DNA of 64,000 bases from Hyposmocoma kahamanoa (GCF_003589595.1 NW_020653713.1:5098330-5162329), one strand, 5' to 3'; shown: positions 10,300 to 21,045, counted from the first letter of the stretch. Numbers and translations: made by a program. Notes: a model not told the origin generated them from the sequence alone.

Positions 10300-10760
10300 A
10301 GGAATACACTTTGAATCAAATTTGTGTGGATTCTGTGTTTCCGTACATGTTTATCTAACACGTAGTCTTCAATTTTGTAAAATGAGCTTTCAATCAAAAT
10401 ATTTTTAATGTAATTTTTAAATTTAGGAAATGGTAGTCTTATTATATGCTCCGGATTGTAAAAACGTATACAGTTCCCCTTAAAAGAGTCGTTTACCTTG
10501 GTTAATCGAAGTCGTGGTTCCATTAGTTTGGATTTAGGTCTAAGGTTAATACTATGGATATCTTCTTTCTTATTCAAATTATGTGTATTTTTACGATGCC
10601 ACAGTCATGCTACAAGTCTCCTTGAACTATTCTCTGAGAGAAACCCGAGAGCCTAGACGGTACACAGAACGAATCGCTCGTTTTTGCAATACAAATATGG
10701 TTTGAATGTCTGCCGCTTTACCCCACATGAGAATCCCGTACAACATTATACTATGGAAGT
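10300..10760 (-). pseudogene. LINE RT C-terminal tail
   Basis: Minus-strand reading: YGILMWGKAADIQTIFVLQK followed by RAIRSVYRLGSR, then a shift, then RPKSKLMEPRLRLTKVNDSF, further on YNPEHIIRLPFPKFKNYIKN and YKIEDYVLD. These are the thumb and C-terminal segments of jockey/CR1-like RTs. The RT active site is absent. Confidence 0.65.
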
Positions 10761-10794
10761 AACGAAAGTTGTTACGAAAAACGGAAGTGTTGAA

Positions 10795-11769
10795 TTGGTA
10801 CTCTCACCACAAATGAATTAAAATTTACATAGCGGTGGGACACCAACTGGTCGACCCTCAGGGAAGCATTGGCTTTCACCCGTATATACTCCATAATACC
10901 GGCAGACTTTGTGGAGTAATGAAGCCGTGAACAACGTCGTCGGTATCACTGGACGCAGTAATTGATTAGGGCCAGACGGGGCGGTGTCACTAAGGTTACG
11001 GCTGGTGTACTTCTTCCTTTCCACCTTTTTGAAACCGTCCTCGTCGCATTGTTCAACTCTTCCCGATGGTACTGATGATACATCTCCAGAGATGAGTATA
11101 CGTTTCATTTTCTTCCCCTTTGTTGGTAACTGCCTGGGTTGTGGTTGTGTAGCACTGGATCGGTTAGCAGCGGCAACAGCAGCGTAATCACGTTGAGGGG
11201 TGAACATGCTTACGCGTGACATTTCTGCCGGGGCGAAAGAACTAGGGGCGGGGAGTGGGGAAACGCACGTGGTGACAGTGTTCGGTGACGTATGGGCCGA
11301 CTCAAAACTGCCGATAGATGCGTTTTGCGCCCATTCACGCATTCACGTTACAGGCCTCGGATGACCTATTTACCGAAGCCGCACTACTGAGTAACGCAAC
11401 TTGGGCACGCAACTCACTGATGGTACTGTCCGAGTCCTCCAATTTACAGTGAACTTCTGCAAGGCTCGCTTTTAGGGACGTGTTGTCCTTCAGCTGCCTG
11501 GTGACGTCGACGTGGTCGAACGTGACAGGGGGCAGCTTGTGCAGCTCCTTCGCCATGAAAGCGGGCACGTTTTGTGGGTCGGTCCCCTTCAACAACGTGA
11601 TGATGTCCTGGAGACTCTTCGCTTCTCCATCCCTCCGGCGAAGTGGCATCTGTTTAGCCTTGTCGCCAAACATACGGAAAAGCAGTGCCTTGCTACTGCA
11701 AATCTCCTCTTTCTTGAAATTTGATTTGATTTGAGTCAAACACGATACTGATCTCGTCCGTAGTGTCAT
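10795..11769 (-). pseudogene. LINE ORF1-like protein (frameshifted)
   Basis: The first frame, 11769-11335, contains VPAFMAKELHKLPPVTFDHV followed by DVTRQLKD, then a predicted coiled-coil stretch (SLAEVHCKLEDSDSTISELR). After a shift near 11340 the second frame has a Ser/Pro/Thr-rich linker, a basic KGKKMKR, DEDGFKKVERKK and APSGPNQLLRPVIPTT. After a third shift near 10920 the text continues HYSTKSAGIMEYIRVKANAS and LVSHRYVNFNSFVVRVP. I associate this order (LPPVTFDHVDVTR, basic linker, RRM-like end) with ORF1 of lepidopteran LINEs, from memory. ORF1 proteins bind element RNA. Confidence 0.55.
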
Positions 11770-11770
11770 A

Positions 11771-12095
11771 TAATATATAATTTCCGCTTGCCGCTATGCT
11801 ATCGTAACTACCGTAATTCTAGTAATTATTAAATAATTTCTTTATTAGGGACTAAGGCACTTCGCTACAATGAAAGTATGCTTCTATCGTAGAATTTTCT
11901 AAGTGTATTTTTCAGTAAGAAATTAGCGGCCTCCTCTTTGTTGGGAACAGAATTCCAGTGGGGTTCTTCCGTTGGACTGTTAACAGTTTTCTTGCCACAA
12001 TTTGCTCTTTCATATTTTGAAAACGTGTACTAGTGCTGTTTTTAAACGAGTTATCTTGTGTTTTATAAACATTTAAGAGCGTCGTACGAGTGTAA
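11771..12095. other. No gene recognised
   Basis: AT-rich sequence between the LINE and a SINE. A 63-codon minus-strand frame at 11912-12103 has no motif. Confidence 0.3.
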
Positions 12096-12099
12096 GAGT

Positions 12100-12385
12100 T
12101 CAAATGTTTATTGAATTGATATTCAATTATTTTTATGTGAAATTACTCCACTAGTTGGTTATAATTATTAATACAAAGATCGAACACTCAGAAAAAAGTC
12201 CTTCGATCTGGCCGAATTTGAACCGACGTCTTCTAGCATACGTGGCAGACGCTATACCAACTAAGCCACGGAACGAACCAGCGGAAATTTGCGTCTGCGT
12301 CTTGCACAATGTGTTTGCGTCGTATCTTTGTATTTGGTTTTTCAACGGCTTTTTTTTAGCCGTAGCGCCATCTATGAGTATTTAA
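12100..12385 (-). mobile_element. tRNA-derived SINE family C, near-complete copy
   Basis: Read on the minus strand, family C has an approximately 110-bp leader (with AGATGGCGCTACGGCTAAAA), a tRNA-like core (box A GTGGCTTAGTTGG, box B CGGTTCGAATCC) and a tail with TTTGTATTAATAATTATAAC and GTGGAGTAATTTCAC. This copy has the core and tail plus part of the leader. Confidence 0.8.
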
Positions 12386-12435
12386 GAGGGTAATTTTTTT
12401 AAGTTTATTTATTGAACGCCACGATGTTTGACCAC

Positions 12436-12652
12436 CATGATATTAAATTTTTGAACCAACTTTAAAAAAAAGGAGAAGGTTCTTAATTCCACTGTATGTT
12501 TTTTTATGTACGTTACGCGATAACTCTGGTATTTATGAACCGATTTTGATGATTCTTTTTTTTTGTTGAAAAGAGGGTACTTCAGTAGTGATCCCACTTA
12601 ATGATAACTTGTGAGGTCGGTTTTTTTAGTACTCTGTACTGAGATTATTTTA
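12436..12652 (+). repeat. Family D repeat, short form
   Basis: Family D starts AACCGACTTCAAAAAAGGAG, contains ATGTTACGCGATAACTCCGG and ends GGTCGGTTTTTTTAGTAC followed by TCTGTACTGAGATTATT. Its ends carry an inverted motif (AACCGACTTCAAAA against AACCGACCTCAAAA on the other strand). This copy has the first 170 bp joined directly to the last 45. Confidence 0.7.
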
Positions 12653-12679
12653 TAAGTAAGTTAGTCTTGAAGAAGCCGG

Positions 12680-12835
12680 TCACATTTAAAAAAGTTAATC
12701 AATTATTTTTGTAAAATTGCTCCTTTTGTTCACAATTATTAATACAAAGTTCGACCACTTAGAGAAACTTCCTTCAATCCACCTACTTTCGAACCAACGT
12801 CTTCCAGCAAACCGTGACAGACGCTATGAAATATA
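12680..12835 (-). mobile_element. SINE family C, diverged partial copy
   Basis: Tail and tRNA-like core can be followed (TTATTAATACAAAG, TTTCGAACCAACGTCTTCCAG) until it breaks off after GACAGACGCTATG. Confidence 0.6.
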
Positions 12836-13102
12836 TTATGAAGGTTTTCGTTATCGTCAACAATTTATACATTCTAGTATTGGGCACGGGCGTTATTTAA
12901 GGAGAGGGTTGAGGCATAGTATAATAAGACAAGTATGGTAACTTCATATGGTAGCTTCCGCCGCACACTGTGACCGACGCACACATTCGCATAATCTCGC
13001 GGTGCACTGAGGGTTGCAAGCGCTATTCTTTACAGATTGAACGCATTCGCTCGAGTTAAAAAAATTCAGAATTGTTCAGTATTTCATTTCTAATACATAA
13101 TC

Positions 13103-13473
13103 CTTAGAATAATAACGCATAGAATGATAGTTTCATATCAAACGAACTGTCACAAGTGAGGCAAAAATCAAATTCATGTAGGCTAGTTTTAGTAGTAGGT
13201 TAATTTTCGGTTTTCGTGAATATTTATATAAAAATACAAGTTGAAACGCGTTACTTCCTTGTGGAATGTGATGTTAGTATCTATTTTAAGTTTGTCTGAC
13301 GTATTTTTACACTCATTTACCGCACCGTTCGTCATATTTAGCTAAAATTCTTGATCTGTTCGCGGTGCAAGTTGACCTTAAGCACTGACGGCCCGCCCGC
13401 TCGTGTAGGCCCTTTGGGCGCGCTTCAATTTGCCTCACTTAGCGTGTGCGGACTAGATTTCTATTATTCTAAG
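13103..13473 (-). mobile_element. THAP-exon MITE family, copy 1
   Basis: A 371-bp element with terminal inverted repeats starting CTTAGAATAATAACGCATAG. The 13473 end has lost a few bases of the repeat. A perfect 8-bp duplication, ACATAATC, lies at 13095-13102 and 13474-13481. The copy is inverted relative to 32173-32550 and clearly homologous over its whole length. It contains the short THAP-like frame at 13189-13335. Confidence 0.88.
13189..13335 (-). pseudogene. THAP-domain-like N-terminal exon remnant (copy 1)
   Basis: The 48-codon frame starts MTNGAVNECKNTSDKLK and continues to ITFHKE. Compared with the copy at 32318, the first zinc-ligand Cys is changed to Gly and the frame runs a few codons longer. 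This suggests decay without selection for the protein. Confidence 0.5.
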
Positions 13474-13711
13474 ACATAATCATACTCCTATAATCGAGAT
13501 AATCGTAAATAAAAATTACAATTAATAATTACTGCATTTAACAAAGGCCATTTCAATATATGACGAGAATAAGTACTCTAATGAACCCCTTATTTTTTTC
13601 AAATTATGTTTACAACCCGTAGGTACAACTTCAATAATAATGTGACAGTCATACGCACCGGGCAAAATATAGGCATTTATGCGCCGAACGGGCAGGAGTT
13701 GCCCTATTTGT

Positions 13712-14196
13712 TTTTAACCGACTTCAAAAAAGGAGGAGGTTCTCAATTCGACTGTATGTTCTTTTTTTTCTTTTTTTTTTTTGTATGTATGTTACGCGAT
13801 AACTCCGGTATTTGTGAACCGATTTTCATGATTCTTTTTTTGTTGGAAAGGGGGTACTTCCATAGTGGTCCCATTTCATTTTGAAGGAAATCATCCACCT
13901 CTAAGGCTGGCTGTTCACGCATGAAGATTCATTTCTATAAATAGCGCCTAACTTTAATTTAGGAGCAATTACTTTTAGCAATTATTTAGTTGATTTTGCT
14001 ATTTCTCCAATTCAAGGCGTTTTTCTCTCGATATACTTTGAGTAGTGTCGTAGTGAGAACCTATTTTTATTATCTCCAGTATCAAGTCCTGTATAGTGGC
14101 GAACTAGGGGATATTTCAATGAAACTTAGCAAATAGACGTAATTCCACGTACTTTTGAGGTCGGTTTTTTTAGTACTCTGTACTGAGATTATTATT
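13712..14196 (+). repeat. Family D repeat, long form, copy 1
   Basis: About 485 bp, nearly identical along its length to 40679-41164, including an interior (TAAATAGCGCCTAACTTTA, CTTTGAGTAGTGTCGTAGTG) that is missing from the short copies. The near identity points to recent spread of the long form. Confidence 0.75.
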
Positions 14197-14202
14197 ATAC
14201 TA

Positions 14203-14345
14203 TAGTCTAGGGCACAGTCCACCACGCTAGCCAAATGTAGGATGAGAACTCCCATCCCTGCGGTTGTGAATCGTCTTTGACGAGATTTTTCTTCATCGTT
14301 AAAGATTGAGACTAGCGCGAAACTGGTGTAACCCACATTTTTTTC
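14203..14345 (-). mobile_element. SINE family K fragment
   Basis: Family K in sense orientation has a tRNA-like head (GCAGCCGTGGTGGCCTAATG type, box B GGGTTCGAATCC), a middle part with GGCAAACATC and an end with GTGGACTGTGCCC. Here the end part (GGGCACAGTCCACCACGCTA on the plus strand) and a diverged middle are present. Confidence 0.5.
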
Positions 14346-15160
14346 TACAAATAGAAAGAAAGAAAGAAAAACGATTATTCATTAAATTGAGTCACTATAC
14401 ATACTTAAACTAAACCTAAACAAAAATCTTAAAACTAAAATAACGAATGACTGAGCAATTTTAGGTTAATAGGTAAGTGTGCATAGTGGCGCAAAAGAAG
14501 AAAAGTATACTACTCAGCAATAGGTCTATCTCTGGCGAAACAGACGCTGATTTTCAGTCGTTCCTGTTTCAGCGTCAACTAACTCCCGAGGTAATGGTAC
14601 ATGGTGTCTCTATACTCTTTTAAATATTATATTATAATTATTATTATTACTCTGTTGTATGCCACGTTACACATTTACCACACATATGCGATACATGTAT
14701 ATTATTATATAAAAACTTAAAGTAAGTAAGAAGGCAAGAGTTAGGGACATCCGGACATCAGAGCCAATGTTTTATTGTCTGTAAATTTAAAATGATACAA
14801 AAGTACATAATTATTTTATATTTTGATGCTATTTTCATGTATAAAAAAATTTAATAATTAAATATTTTTTATCCTCATCCAGTGTTCATAAAGCAATCCG
14901 TTAAGCCGCCAAAGTCGTTGATATATATGCATATATTGACATATTTAGTCCAAAACCTTTGGCGATGATGTTTAATATATGGTCGACCGTCAACAAACAA
15001 ACAGACAGTTTGCTTTCCAATACCAATATAAACAAACATGTTGCGACAGATTCAAAGGAATTAATTTCATGATTTGATTTATAGATTGTACGTAAATGAT
15101 TTTATATTTTAAATTCTTAGTGGTAAAATATTCATGCACTTTGCCCGCTCAAACATTGTA
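14346..15160. other. No recognised gene; short AAAG repeat at 14351-14369
   Basis: AT-rich sequence with no family motif. The tetranucleotide run follows the SINE fragment. Confidence 0.35.
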
Positions 15161-15424
15161 TCTGTAGGTGAGAGGTAAAGAATCTGTGTTAAGAAGTGCC
15201 AAATAGTAATTTTTTATCAGAGCGTTTTAAAGACAACAAGGCTCTTATTAGGCATTTAAAATCGATCTTGAGGTCAAAGAAAAAATTTGAAATAAAAAAC
15301 AAACGACGATAGAACTGAACTTCTTTAACCATTGAATGTCGTTTAGCATTCTAAAGCGATTATTGTAAAAATATCTAGATTCCAAAATATGAACTTAAAG
15401 TTCTGTACTTCTCACCTACAGATG
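15161..15424. mobile_element. Putative TIR MITE, 264 bp
   Basis: The left end ATCTGTAGGTGAGAGGTA and the right end, reverse-complemented, ATCTGTAGGTGAGAAGTA are an inverted repeat of about 23 bp with few mismatches. No target duplication longer than AT is visible. Confidence 0.5.
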
Positions 15425-15521
15425 CTTTCATGTACTTAAAATAATAAATAGACCTAAGCAGTTGCTGTTATAATAATAAATAACATTTGGATGTAATAAG
15501 TTAGTAATTATTTTATTATAT

Positions 15522-15718
15522 TTTTTTTATGACAATAAGTGCCGGGACGAACAAAGTCGTGCGTCTGGTGGTAAGCTACACGCCTATCCATAACAATTGC
15601 AGTGCCACTCAGAGCTTTAAATCGTAAAGATATGAGGGGCACTGCCACTGCGCCGGTCACCCAAAAGTTGACAAGTCCCATCCCAAGTGCCTGTAATTTC
15701 ACCAGCGCTCTTACGCCT
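15522..15718 (-). mobile_element. SINE-like family A, copy
   Basis: The 3' two thirds of the family: a T run near 15523 (A tail on the minus strand), then ACGAACAAAGTCGTGCGTCT to TGTAATTTCACCAGC. Confidence 0.75.
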
Positions 15719-16300
15719 TCTTATCGCCATCCGCCAGGTATAATATTGTAGAGATATTGTTACAAAACATTCACTAACTAACAAACTGCCAACTATCAAC
15801 CTTTCAATTAAAAACCAACCGTACTATTATTGGGCTACCACGTCTCTAATAGGCAACACACCTAAGTAAGGTTAGTCCCAATTCTCCCTTCAGTTATCTC
15901 GTGAAAATAGATCAATTTCCCTTATTATCTCACATAATCTCAATGGATTTTCGATCCCATAATCCCCGTCGGGTTCGTAAGTTCAGGTTGGAGGCTGCAA
16001 TTTGGAGGCTGCAAATGTATACAGTGAATAACCTCCTCTAAAACGTGATAGTAAATTACCCCTTTCTTATTGCAAAAGTTAGGATCTCGTTTGAAACATC
16101 AATGGACGGTCGAACAAAGTATTATTCTTTGATCAATATTAATCAATAGAATGTGCTATCTTTAATTTCCAATTGTACAAATATGGCGATGTTTATTTTT
16201 TGCCGAACATTGCACAGGGTATTGATTGCCTAGAGCTTCTCAGTAATATTGTATTCGAAATTCCAGTTACGAAATTTCAAAAAAAACATGAATAGCTCCA

Positions 16301-16605
16301 TTTTTTTTATAACATCAACAAACAACAACAAAGTTGTGCGCTTGATGGTAAGATACACGCCTGTCCATAACAGTTACAATTCCACTCAGAGCTTTAAATT
16401 GCAAAGATCTGAGGGGCACTACCACAGCGGCCGTCACTCTGAGACATAAGTGGACAAATCCCATGTGCCTGTAATTTCACCAGCACCCTTACCCTTCAAA
16501 ACTGGAACGCAGTAATGTTGACACTACCGCTTAGCAGTAGAAATAGGTAAGGTGGCAGTACTACCCTGGACGAACTCTTTCACAAGGAGATCTACTCTAT
16601 ATAAC
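16301..16605 (-). mobile_element. SINE-like family A, near full-length copy
   Basis: Runs from the T run at about 16300 through TGCCTGTAATTTCACCAGCA to GACGAACTCTTTCACAAGG, so both ends of the family are present in about 300 bp. Confidence 0.8.
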
Positions 16606-16904
16606 ACATTCGATTTAGTCCCATTAATTTTGGAATTGATAGTTATCTCACAAGATCATTAGCATTGTTTAACGAACCAAATGATGACAGTCGCATATAT
16701 CTTTTCTGCACTAGCGATACGAATATGAAAACAATAATGAGCAATAACTTCATATTAAATAACATGAAGAATGTTGGATTGTCATAGATGCGTTAGTTTG
16801 AGTTAATAGTATTTCGTTACGTTCAAATGTGGAAGCTTTTACTTGGTATGTAATTGTTTATACAGAAATCCATTCTGTAAAAATAGATGTAAGCTACCCT
16901 AATA

Positions 16905-17744
16905 AAATAAGACCAATCTACTGTACGAGATCTGGGAGTTCTACATGGCTCTAAGGGTCGTATTCTAGAACTCTACTCAATGCTCAAGTCAGGATTGCAC
17001 TGGAAACACAAGTACTGGAAATACGACCCTAATTGCAAGGACTTGAGTATGATTTCGAGTGCTTTAAACCATACTCAAATCCTGACTTGAGCATTGAGTA
17101 GAGTTGTAGAATACGGCCCTAAATTACTTTTTGACTCGCATTATGATAGCATAGCGACTAAGGCCTGTAGGTCACTGGGTTTTATTATGCGGTGTGCCAA
17201 AGATTTTGCACAGGTGAAAACTTTAAAAATACTGTATAGCTCATTTGTCCGCAGCACTTTAGGGTATGCCAGCCAAATTTGGAATCCACGTTATCACATT
17301 TATATCTCGCGGCTAGAAAATGTACAAAAAAAGTTTATTCGTTTTCTATACTATCGTACAAAGGACTTACAATTCTGCCAATTATTTGAATCTCTGTAAG
17401 AAGCATCATCCCTTACCACTTGAAATGCGTCGTGATATTAGTAACCTAATGTTTTTAATGAATCAGGTTCAATTGATTGTCCGGTATTACTATCACAAAT
17501 ATCACTTAGAGTTCCCTGTAAATCCTTGAGAAACAATTCTCTTTTGTTTCTACAACCGGCTCATACTAATTATAGGCATAATGAGTTTATGTGGCGTGCA
17601 AACAATAATTTTAACATTCTATGTACTTCCTTTGATCTGGATCTTTTCAATACGAGTGCGATTTAGGCGAGGAGAGCACTGAGTGGGCATTTCTTTGACT
17701 CATAGTGGGGCTTGCAACTGCGGTTGTAGTTTTATGGTTTACGT
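16905..17744 (+). mobile_element. LINE fragment (RT C-terminal region), interrupted by a MITE
   Basis: The frame reads VRDLGVLHGSK up to 16951, is cut by the MITE at 16955-17119 and resumes in the same sense as LLFDSHYDSIATKACRSLGF, then LYSSFVRSTLGYASQIWNP and LENVQKKFIRFLYYRT. After a shift it continues KHHPLPLEMRRDISNLMFLM. This is the usual jockey-like RT tail order (DLGVxxDSKLxFxxH, Y..LVRSxLEYxSxIWxP, IExVQKxFxR). The 3' part is cut again by another MITE at 17745 and its tail continues to about 18192. Confidence 0.75.
16955..17119. mobile_element. Harbinger-type MITE (TAA duplication) inside the LINE
   Basis: A 165-bp element with inverted repeats of about 42 bp: left outer part GGGTCGTATTCTAGAACTCT, right reverse-complement GGGCCGTATTCTACAACTCT, both followed by ACTCAATGCTCAAGTCAGGA. 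It is flanked by TAA at 16952-16954 and 17120-17122. Removing the element and one TAA restores an open LINE frame, which confirms the borders. A GGG start and a TAA target are typical of PIF/Harbinger. A third end-like motif (ATACGACCC followed by TAA) lies inside at 17021-17032. Confidence 0.85.
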
Positions 17745-18027
17745 CATTGACTTACAATTTATATGGACGTCGGGTCCGCGCTAAAAAGTGTCCGAACTTA
17801 TAGGGCGTTAAAATCGTATACAGAGCGTCATTCACGCTTTAGTCTTCGTTCGACTGACAGCGAAGCAAGCAAAATTAGACAGTACTGCGATGACATTACA
17901 ATTTAAATTCAACGTTCTAGCTTTTTCATATTCCTTTACATGTCACTTCGTTTAAATAGGTTGACTTGGGATATTTTTTTCGTGGTTTTTGTATTAGACC
18001 CGTCGTCCATTTATTTGTAAGTCAATG
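17745..18027 (+). mobile_element. MITE, CATTGACTTAC family, copy 3 (longer variant)
   Basis: 283 bp, flanked by a perfect 8-bp duplication, GTTTACGT, at 17737-17744 and 18028-18035. The interior differs from copies 1, 2 and 4: about 55 extra bases around 17885-17960 and more substitutions. This marks it as an older or separate subfamily. It sits in the 3' part of the LINE at 16905. Confidence 0.9.
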
Positions 18028-18035
18028 GTTTACGT

Positions 18036-18192
18036 ATTAAGTTATGTTTATAGCGATAGGTTAGTTAAATTATGCATATCTTATATTATGTTTCTATTTG
18101 TGAGGATCTGTAATTGGCTCTCAGTTGTTACTATTATTATATAAGTTAGTATTAAGCGTCTTGGTCTTCCTTTACGATAAATAAATAAATAA
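18036..18192 (+). mobile_element. LINE 3' UTR continuation with AAAT tail
   Basis: Sequence after the MITE ends in (AAAT)n at about 18177-18191 and is probably the remainder of the LINE that begins at 16905. The link is inferred from position and tail. Confidence 0.45.
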
Positions 18193-18690
18193 GACAAAGA
18201 ACGAAATTATGTAAAGAAGAAAACCTCCTTTACTGAAATATAATTTGCAGTGCCCTATAACAAGGTCCATAATGCGCTGTTAACTTAGATTTAAGCCTTT
18301 TCCATTTTGTAAAAAACACTGACATGCCTATAATCATTGAGGATTTTCCTCGATTTCCATAAGATCTCCTCATGAAATTCTGACTTGGTAATAGTGGAAC
18401 CACCACGAGAGTGCACTCTTTCAAACAAAAAAAAAGAATTTTGTAAATAGGTCCACAATTGGCGGAGAAATCGGAAAAGGTACGTAAAACACATATAGCC
18501 GAACGTATAACCTCCTCCTTTTTGTTTTCAAGTCTGTTTAAAAATTTATGTAAGCTTTCCTAATAAAATACAATTAAAATAAGACAAAGCAACATTTCTT
18601 ACCTATGTATAGAAAAAGCCTCCTCTCTTCAAATATAATTTGGTGGTTTAAACCTTTTCCGTGGCATGTGATATCATAAGGGTAGGGCTA
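18188..18690. repeat. Imperfect direct duplication
   Basis: 18188-18330 and 18575-18690 share ataagacaaag, an agaaaa.cctcct block, aaatataatttg and a later ttt.a..ccttttcc in the same order, about 385 bp apart. The origin is unknown. Confidence 0.35.
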
Positions 18691-18737
18691 AAGAATATTT
18701 ACATACCTGAGAAGCATTACACTGTAAGTGCTATTTT

Positions 18738-18868
18738 TGTAATTTTACAGGGGACGTGATTTTGCGTCGAAATGCAGCACGTACAACATTTAGAATTGCT
18801 TGAAATAAAACTAACCGAGTTTTAATAACATTTCGACACAAAATCGCTTCCCCCGTAAAATAAGTACA
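18738..18868. mobile_element. Small palindromic MITE-like element
   Basis: Arms of about 30 bp: left TTTTACAGGGGACGTGATTT then TGCGTCGAAATG; right, reverse-complemented, TTTTACGGGGGAAGCGATTT then TGTGTCGAAATG. They are separated by about 60 bp. No target duplication is clear. Confidence 0.5.
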
Positions 18869-18869
18869 A

Positions 18870-20500
18870 ACAAGCAAACAATAATGAGTACTAGCGCATT
18901 AATAAGCTAACAGTCATCTGTACTTTAACAAAGAGACGAAAAAAAAATCGTACGACTTGAGATTAATTTATCTACAGTAGTTGGGAAGGTAGGCTGCACG
19001 ACGCGGCCGGCAGTCACAGGCACCAAACAAAAACATTGATGTAAGAATATGATACTTCCACCCCCCCATCTAAATATGGTAATTGACAGAATTGTCTTTA
19101 CATTATTATAAGTGAGTTAGGCTGTTATTGTAATGACACCCAGAAAATTTACGGACGTTAGTATCAACAAAAATGGCTGCAACTCGTGTTGCAAAAGGAA
19201 ACTTTCCCGCGGACTGCTGCCCTTACCGTACACGCCACGATTTATCGCGCCGACGTGATTGCTGTAGCAAGAATACATTGTGATCGCTGAATTATTGATA
19301 ATAACCGAGAAATATGGATGTCTGCGGGATAAGAAAATATGTGGTGGAGATGTTTGAATCTTTAATGGCCATGTCAAGAGTAGAGACTTTTCATTCGTAT
19401 TTCGGTCATTCTCGGACCAGTTCAGTATCTAAAAATATAGTACTGTAAACACTAACAAAAAAGACGGAAAGATATTGTCTGCCCCAAAATTGCATCATCG
19501 TTTCTTGGACCATTTTTATGCAATAAATGAAACGCCAAATAGGCCATATATAATTTTTGTTACCTAAAGGTTAAGGCAATTCTCCAAGAAGTTCTTAAAA
19601 ATATGACCTTACATAGATACAGATAATTTATTAATTATCCCAAAATAATTGTTGTCTAATCAAAGTATTTTATTGTTTAATTATTATTTTGCTTATAATT
19701 TATATCTACCTGTATAATTTGTGCTTTTTACCTGAAATATTGTCATACACTCTCATTACATTGATTCGTATAATTAGTCTTTAGGTATTACTTTGTACAA
19801 TAAGTTATTCAATAAACAATTTTATTATTATTAGAATATTCAACTATAATGTCGTGTAATTATTAAATAATATTGCACGATAAAAAAACCAAATACATAA
19901 ATAAATAAAAATTGCCACGGAAATTAGGTAGTGAACCAAAATGACCAATTTACAATCTTCACATTATAATAATATTATTATGTGGTTTACGACAGATGCC
20001 GTAGGAGGAGTCGGTGTATTCTACAAAAATCGATCGCGTTATATTCACATTATTATTTATAGGTTGTTTCCACATTAATTTCCTTAAGGCTTGACCTTGG
20101 TTTTTGAAGATACGGTTACAAAGCATTACATTGTCAAGTCGATTTCTCCAGCCTTTGTCAAACTCTATACTCACTTCATCTTTTTAACATTCAAAGCCTT
20201 CCCAGAGCAGTTTGTTATTTTTTTTCATTTTCGTCCTCGTTATCAAGTACACATTTCAAGGCTGTAATACGAATTATTTCTTTCTTTTATGTATTATACT
20301 TTGCCGTTATTGCGAGAAACCAAATGGGTATGTTGAGTTTCGCGCTATTATTTTTGTATAACAAAACGGTTTTTAAAATTGAATTACATATGTGATAAGG
20401 CCATATTTGCAAAATGACAATTTTCAGGACAGGGGCTTAAAGAGATTTATTACTTTAGAGATTCTACGACTGAATATATGAATAATTTGTTTCATGTAGT
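18870..20500. other. No recognised gene or repeat
   Basis: AT-rich. Minus-strand frames at 19117-19377 (86 codons) and 19959-20174 (71 codons) lack motifs. AATAAA-like signals occur but have no attached gene. Confidence 0.3.
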
Positions 20501-20508
20501 TTTATTTT

Positions 20509-20748
20509 TAATTAACCGACTTCAAAAAAGGAGGTTCATATTCGACTGTATGTTTTTTTTTGTATGTATGTTACGCGATAACTCCCGGCATTTGTGAATC
20601 GATTTTGATGATTCTTTGTTGGAAAGAGGGTACCTCAGATGTTGTTCCATTTAAATTTTAAGAAAATATTCCACCTCTAAGGGTGACAAACTAAGGGATG
20701 AATTACTTTTGAGGACGGTTTTTTTAGTAATCTGCACTGAGATTATTA
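20509..20748 (+). repeat. Family D repeat, short form
   Basis: Starts AACCGACTTCAAAAAAGGAG and ends GGTTTTTTTAGTAATCTGCA then CTGAGATTATT. It carries the middle segment AAAGAGGGTACCTCAGATGT. A family A copy follows at once. Confidence 0.7.
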
Positions 20749-20749
20749 T

Positions 20750-21030
20750 GATATCAAGTGACGGGACGAACAAATCGTGCGCCTGGTGATAAGCGACATG
20801 CCGGTCCATGACAGTTCCAGAACAACTCAATGCTTTAAATCACAAAGATCTGAGCGGCAGTGCCACCGCGCCCGTCACTCTAGACATAAGTTGACAAGTC
20901 CCATGTGCCTGTAATTATTCCACCAGCACCCTTATCCTTCACAGTCAAAACGCAGTAATGGTCACATACTACTTGGCGGCAGAAATAGTTAAGGTGGCAG
21001 TATACTTCCCTGGACGAATTCTTGTTTAAG
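20750..21030 (-). mobile_element. SINE-like family A, near full-length copy
   Basis: From ACGGGACGAACAAATCGTGC to TTCCCTGGACGAATTCTTG. It abuts the family D copy with no spacer. Confidence 0.8.
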
Positions 21031-21045
21031 AAATGTATACAAATA

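Larger units (their letters stand above)
10124..11770 (-). mobile_element. LINE family G, internally deleted copy
   Basis: On the minus strand it reads ORF1 (11769 to about 10795), then without the endonuclease and main RT the RT C-terminal tail (about 10760 to 10300), then a 3' UTR and a TTTGAC-rich tail near 10150-10125. The junction lies at about 10755-10795. The 3' half matches a plus-strand copy at 24050-24685. A deletion inside one LINE, or a template switch between two, would both explain it. Confidence 0.65.
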
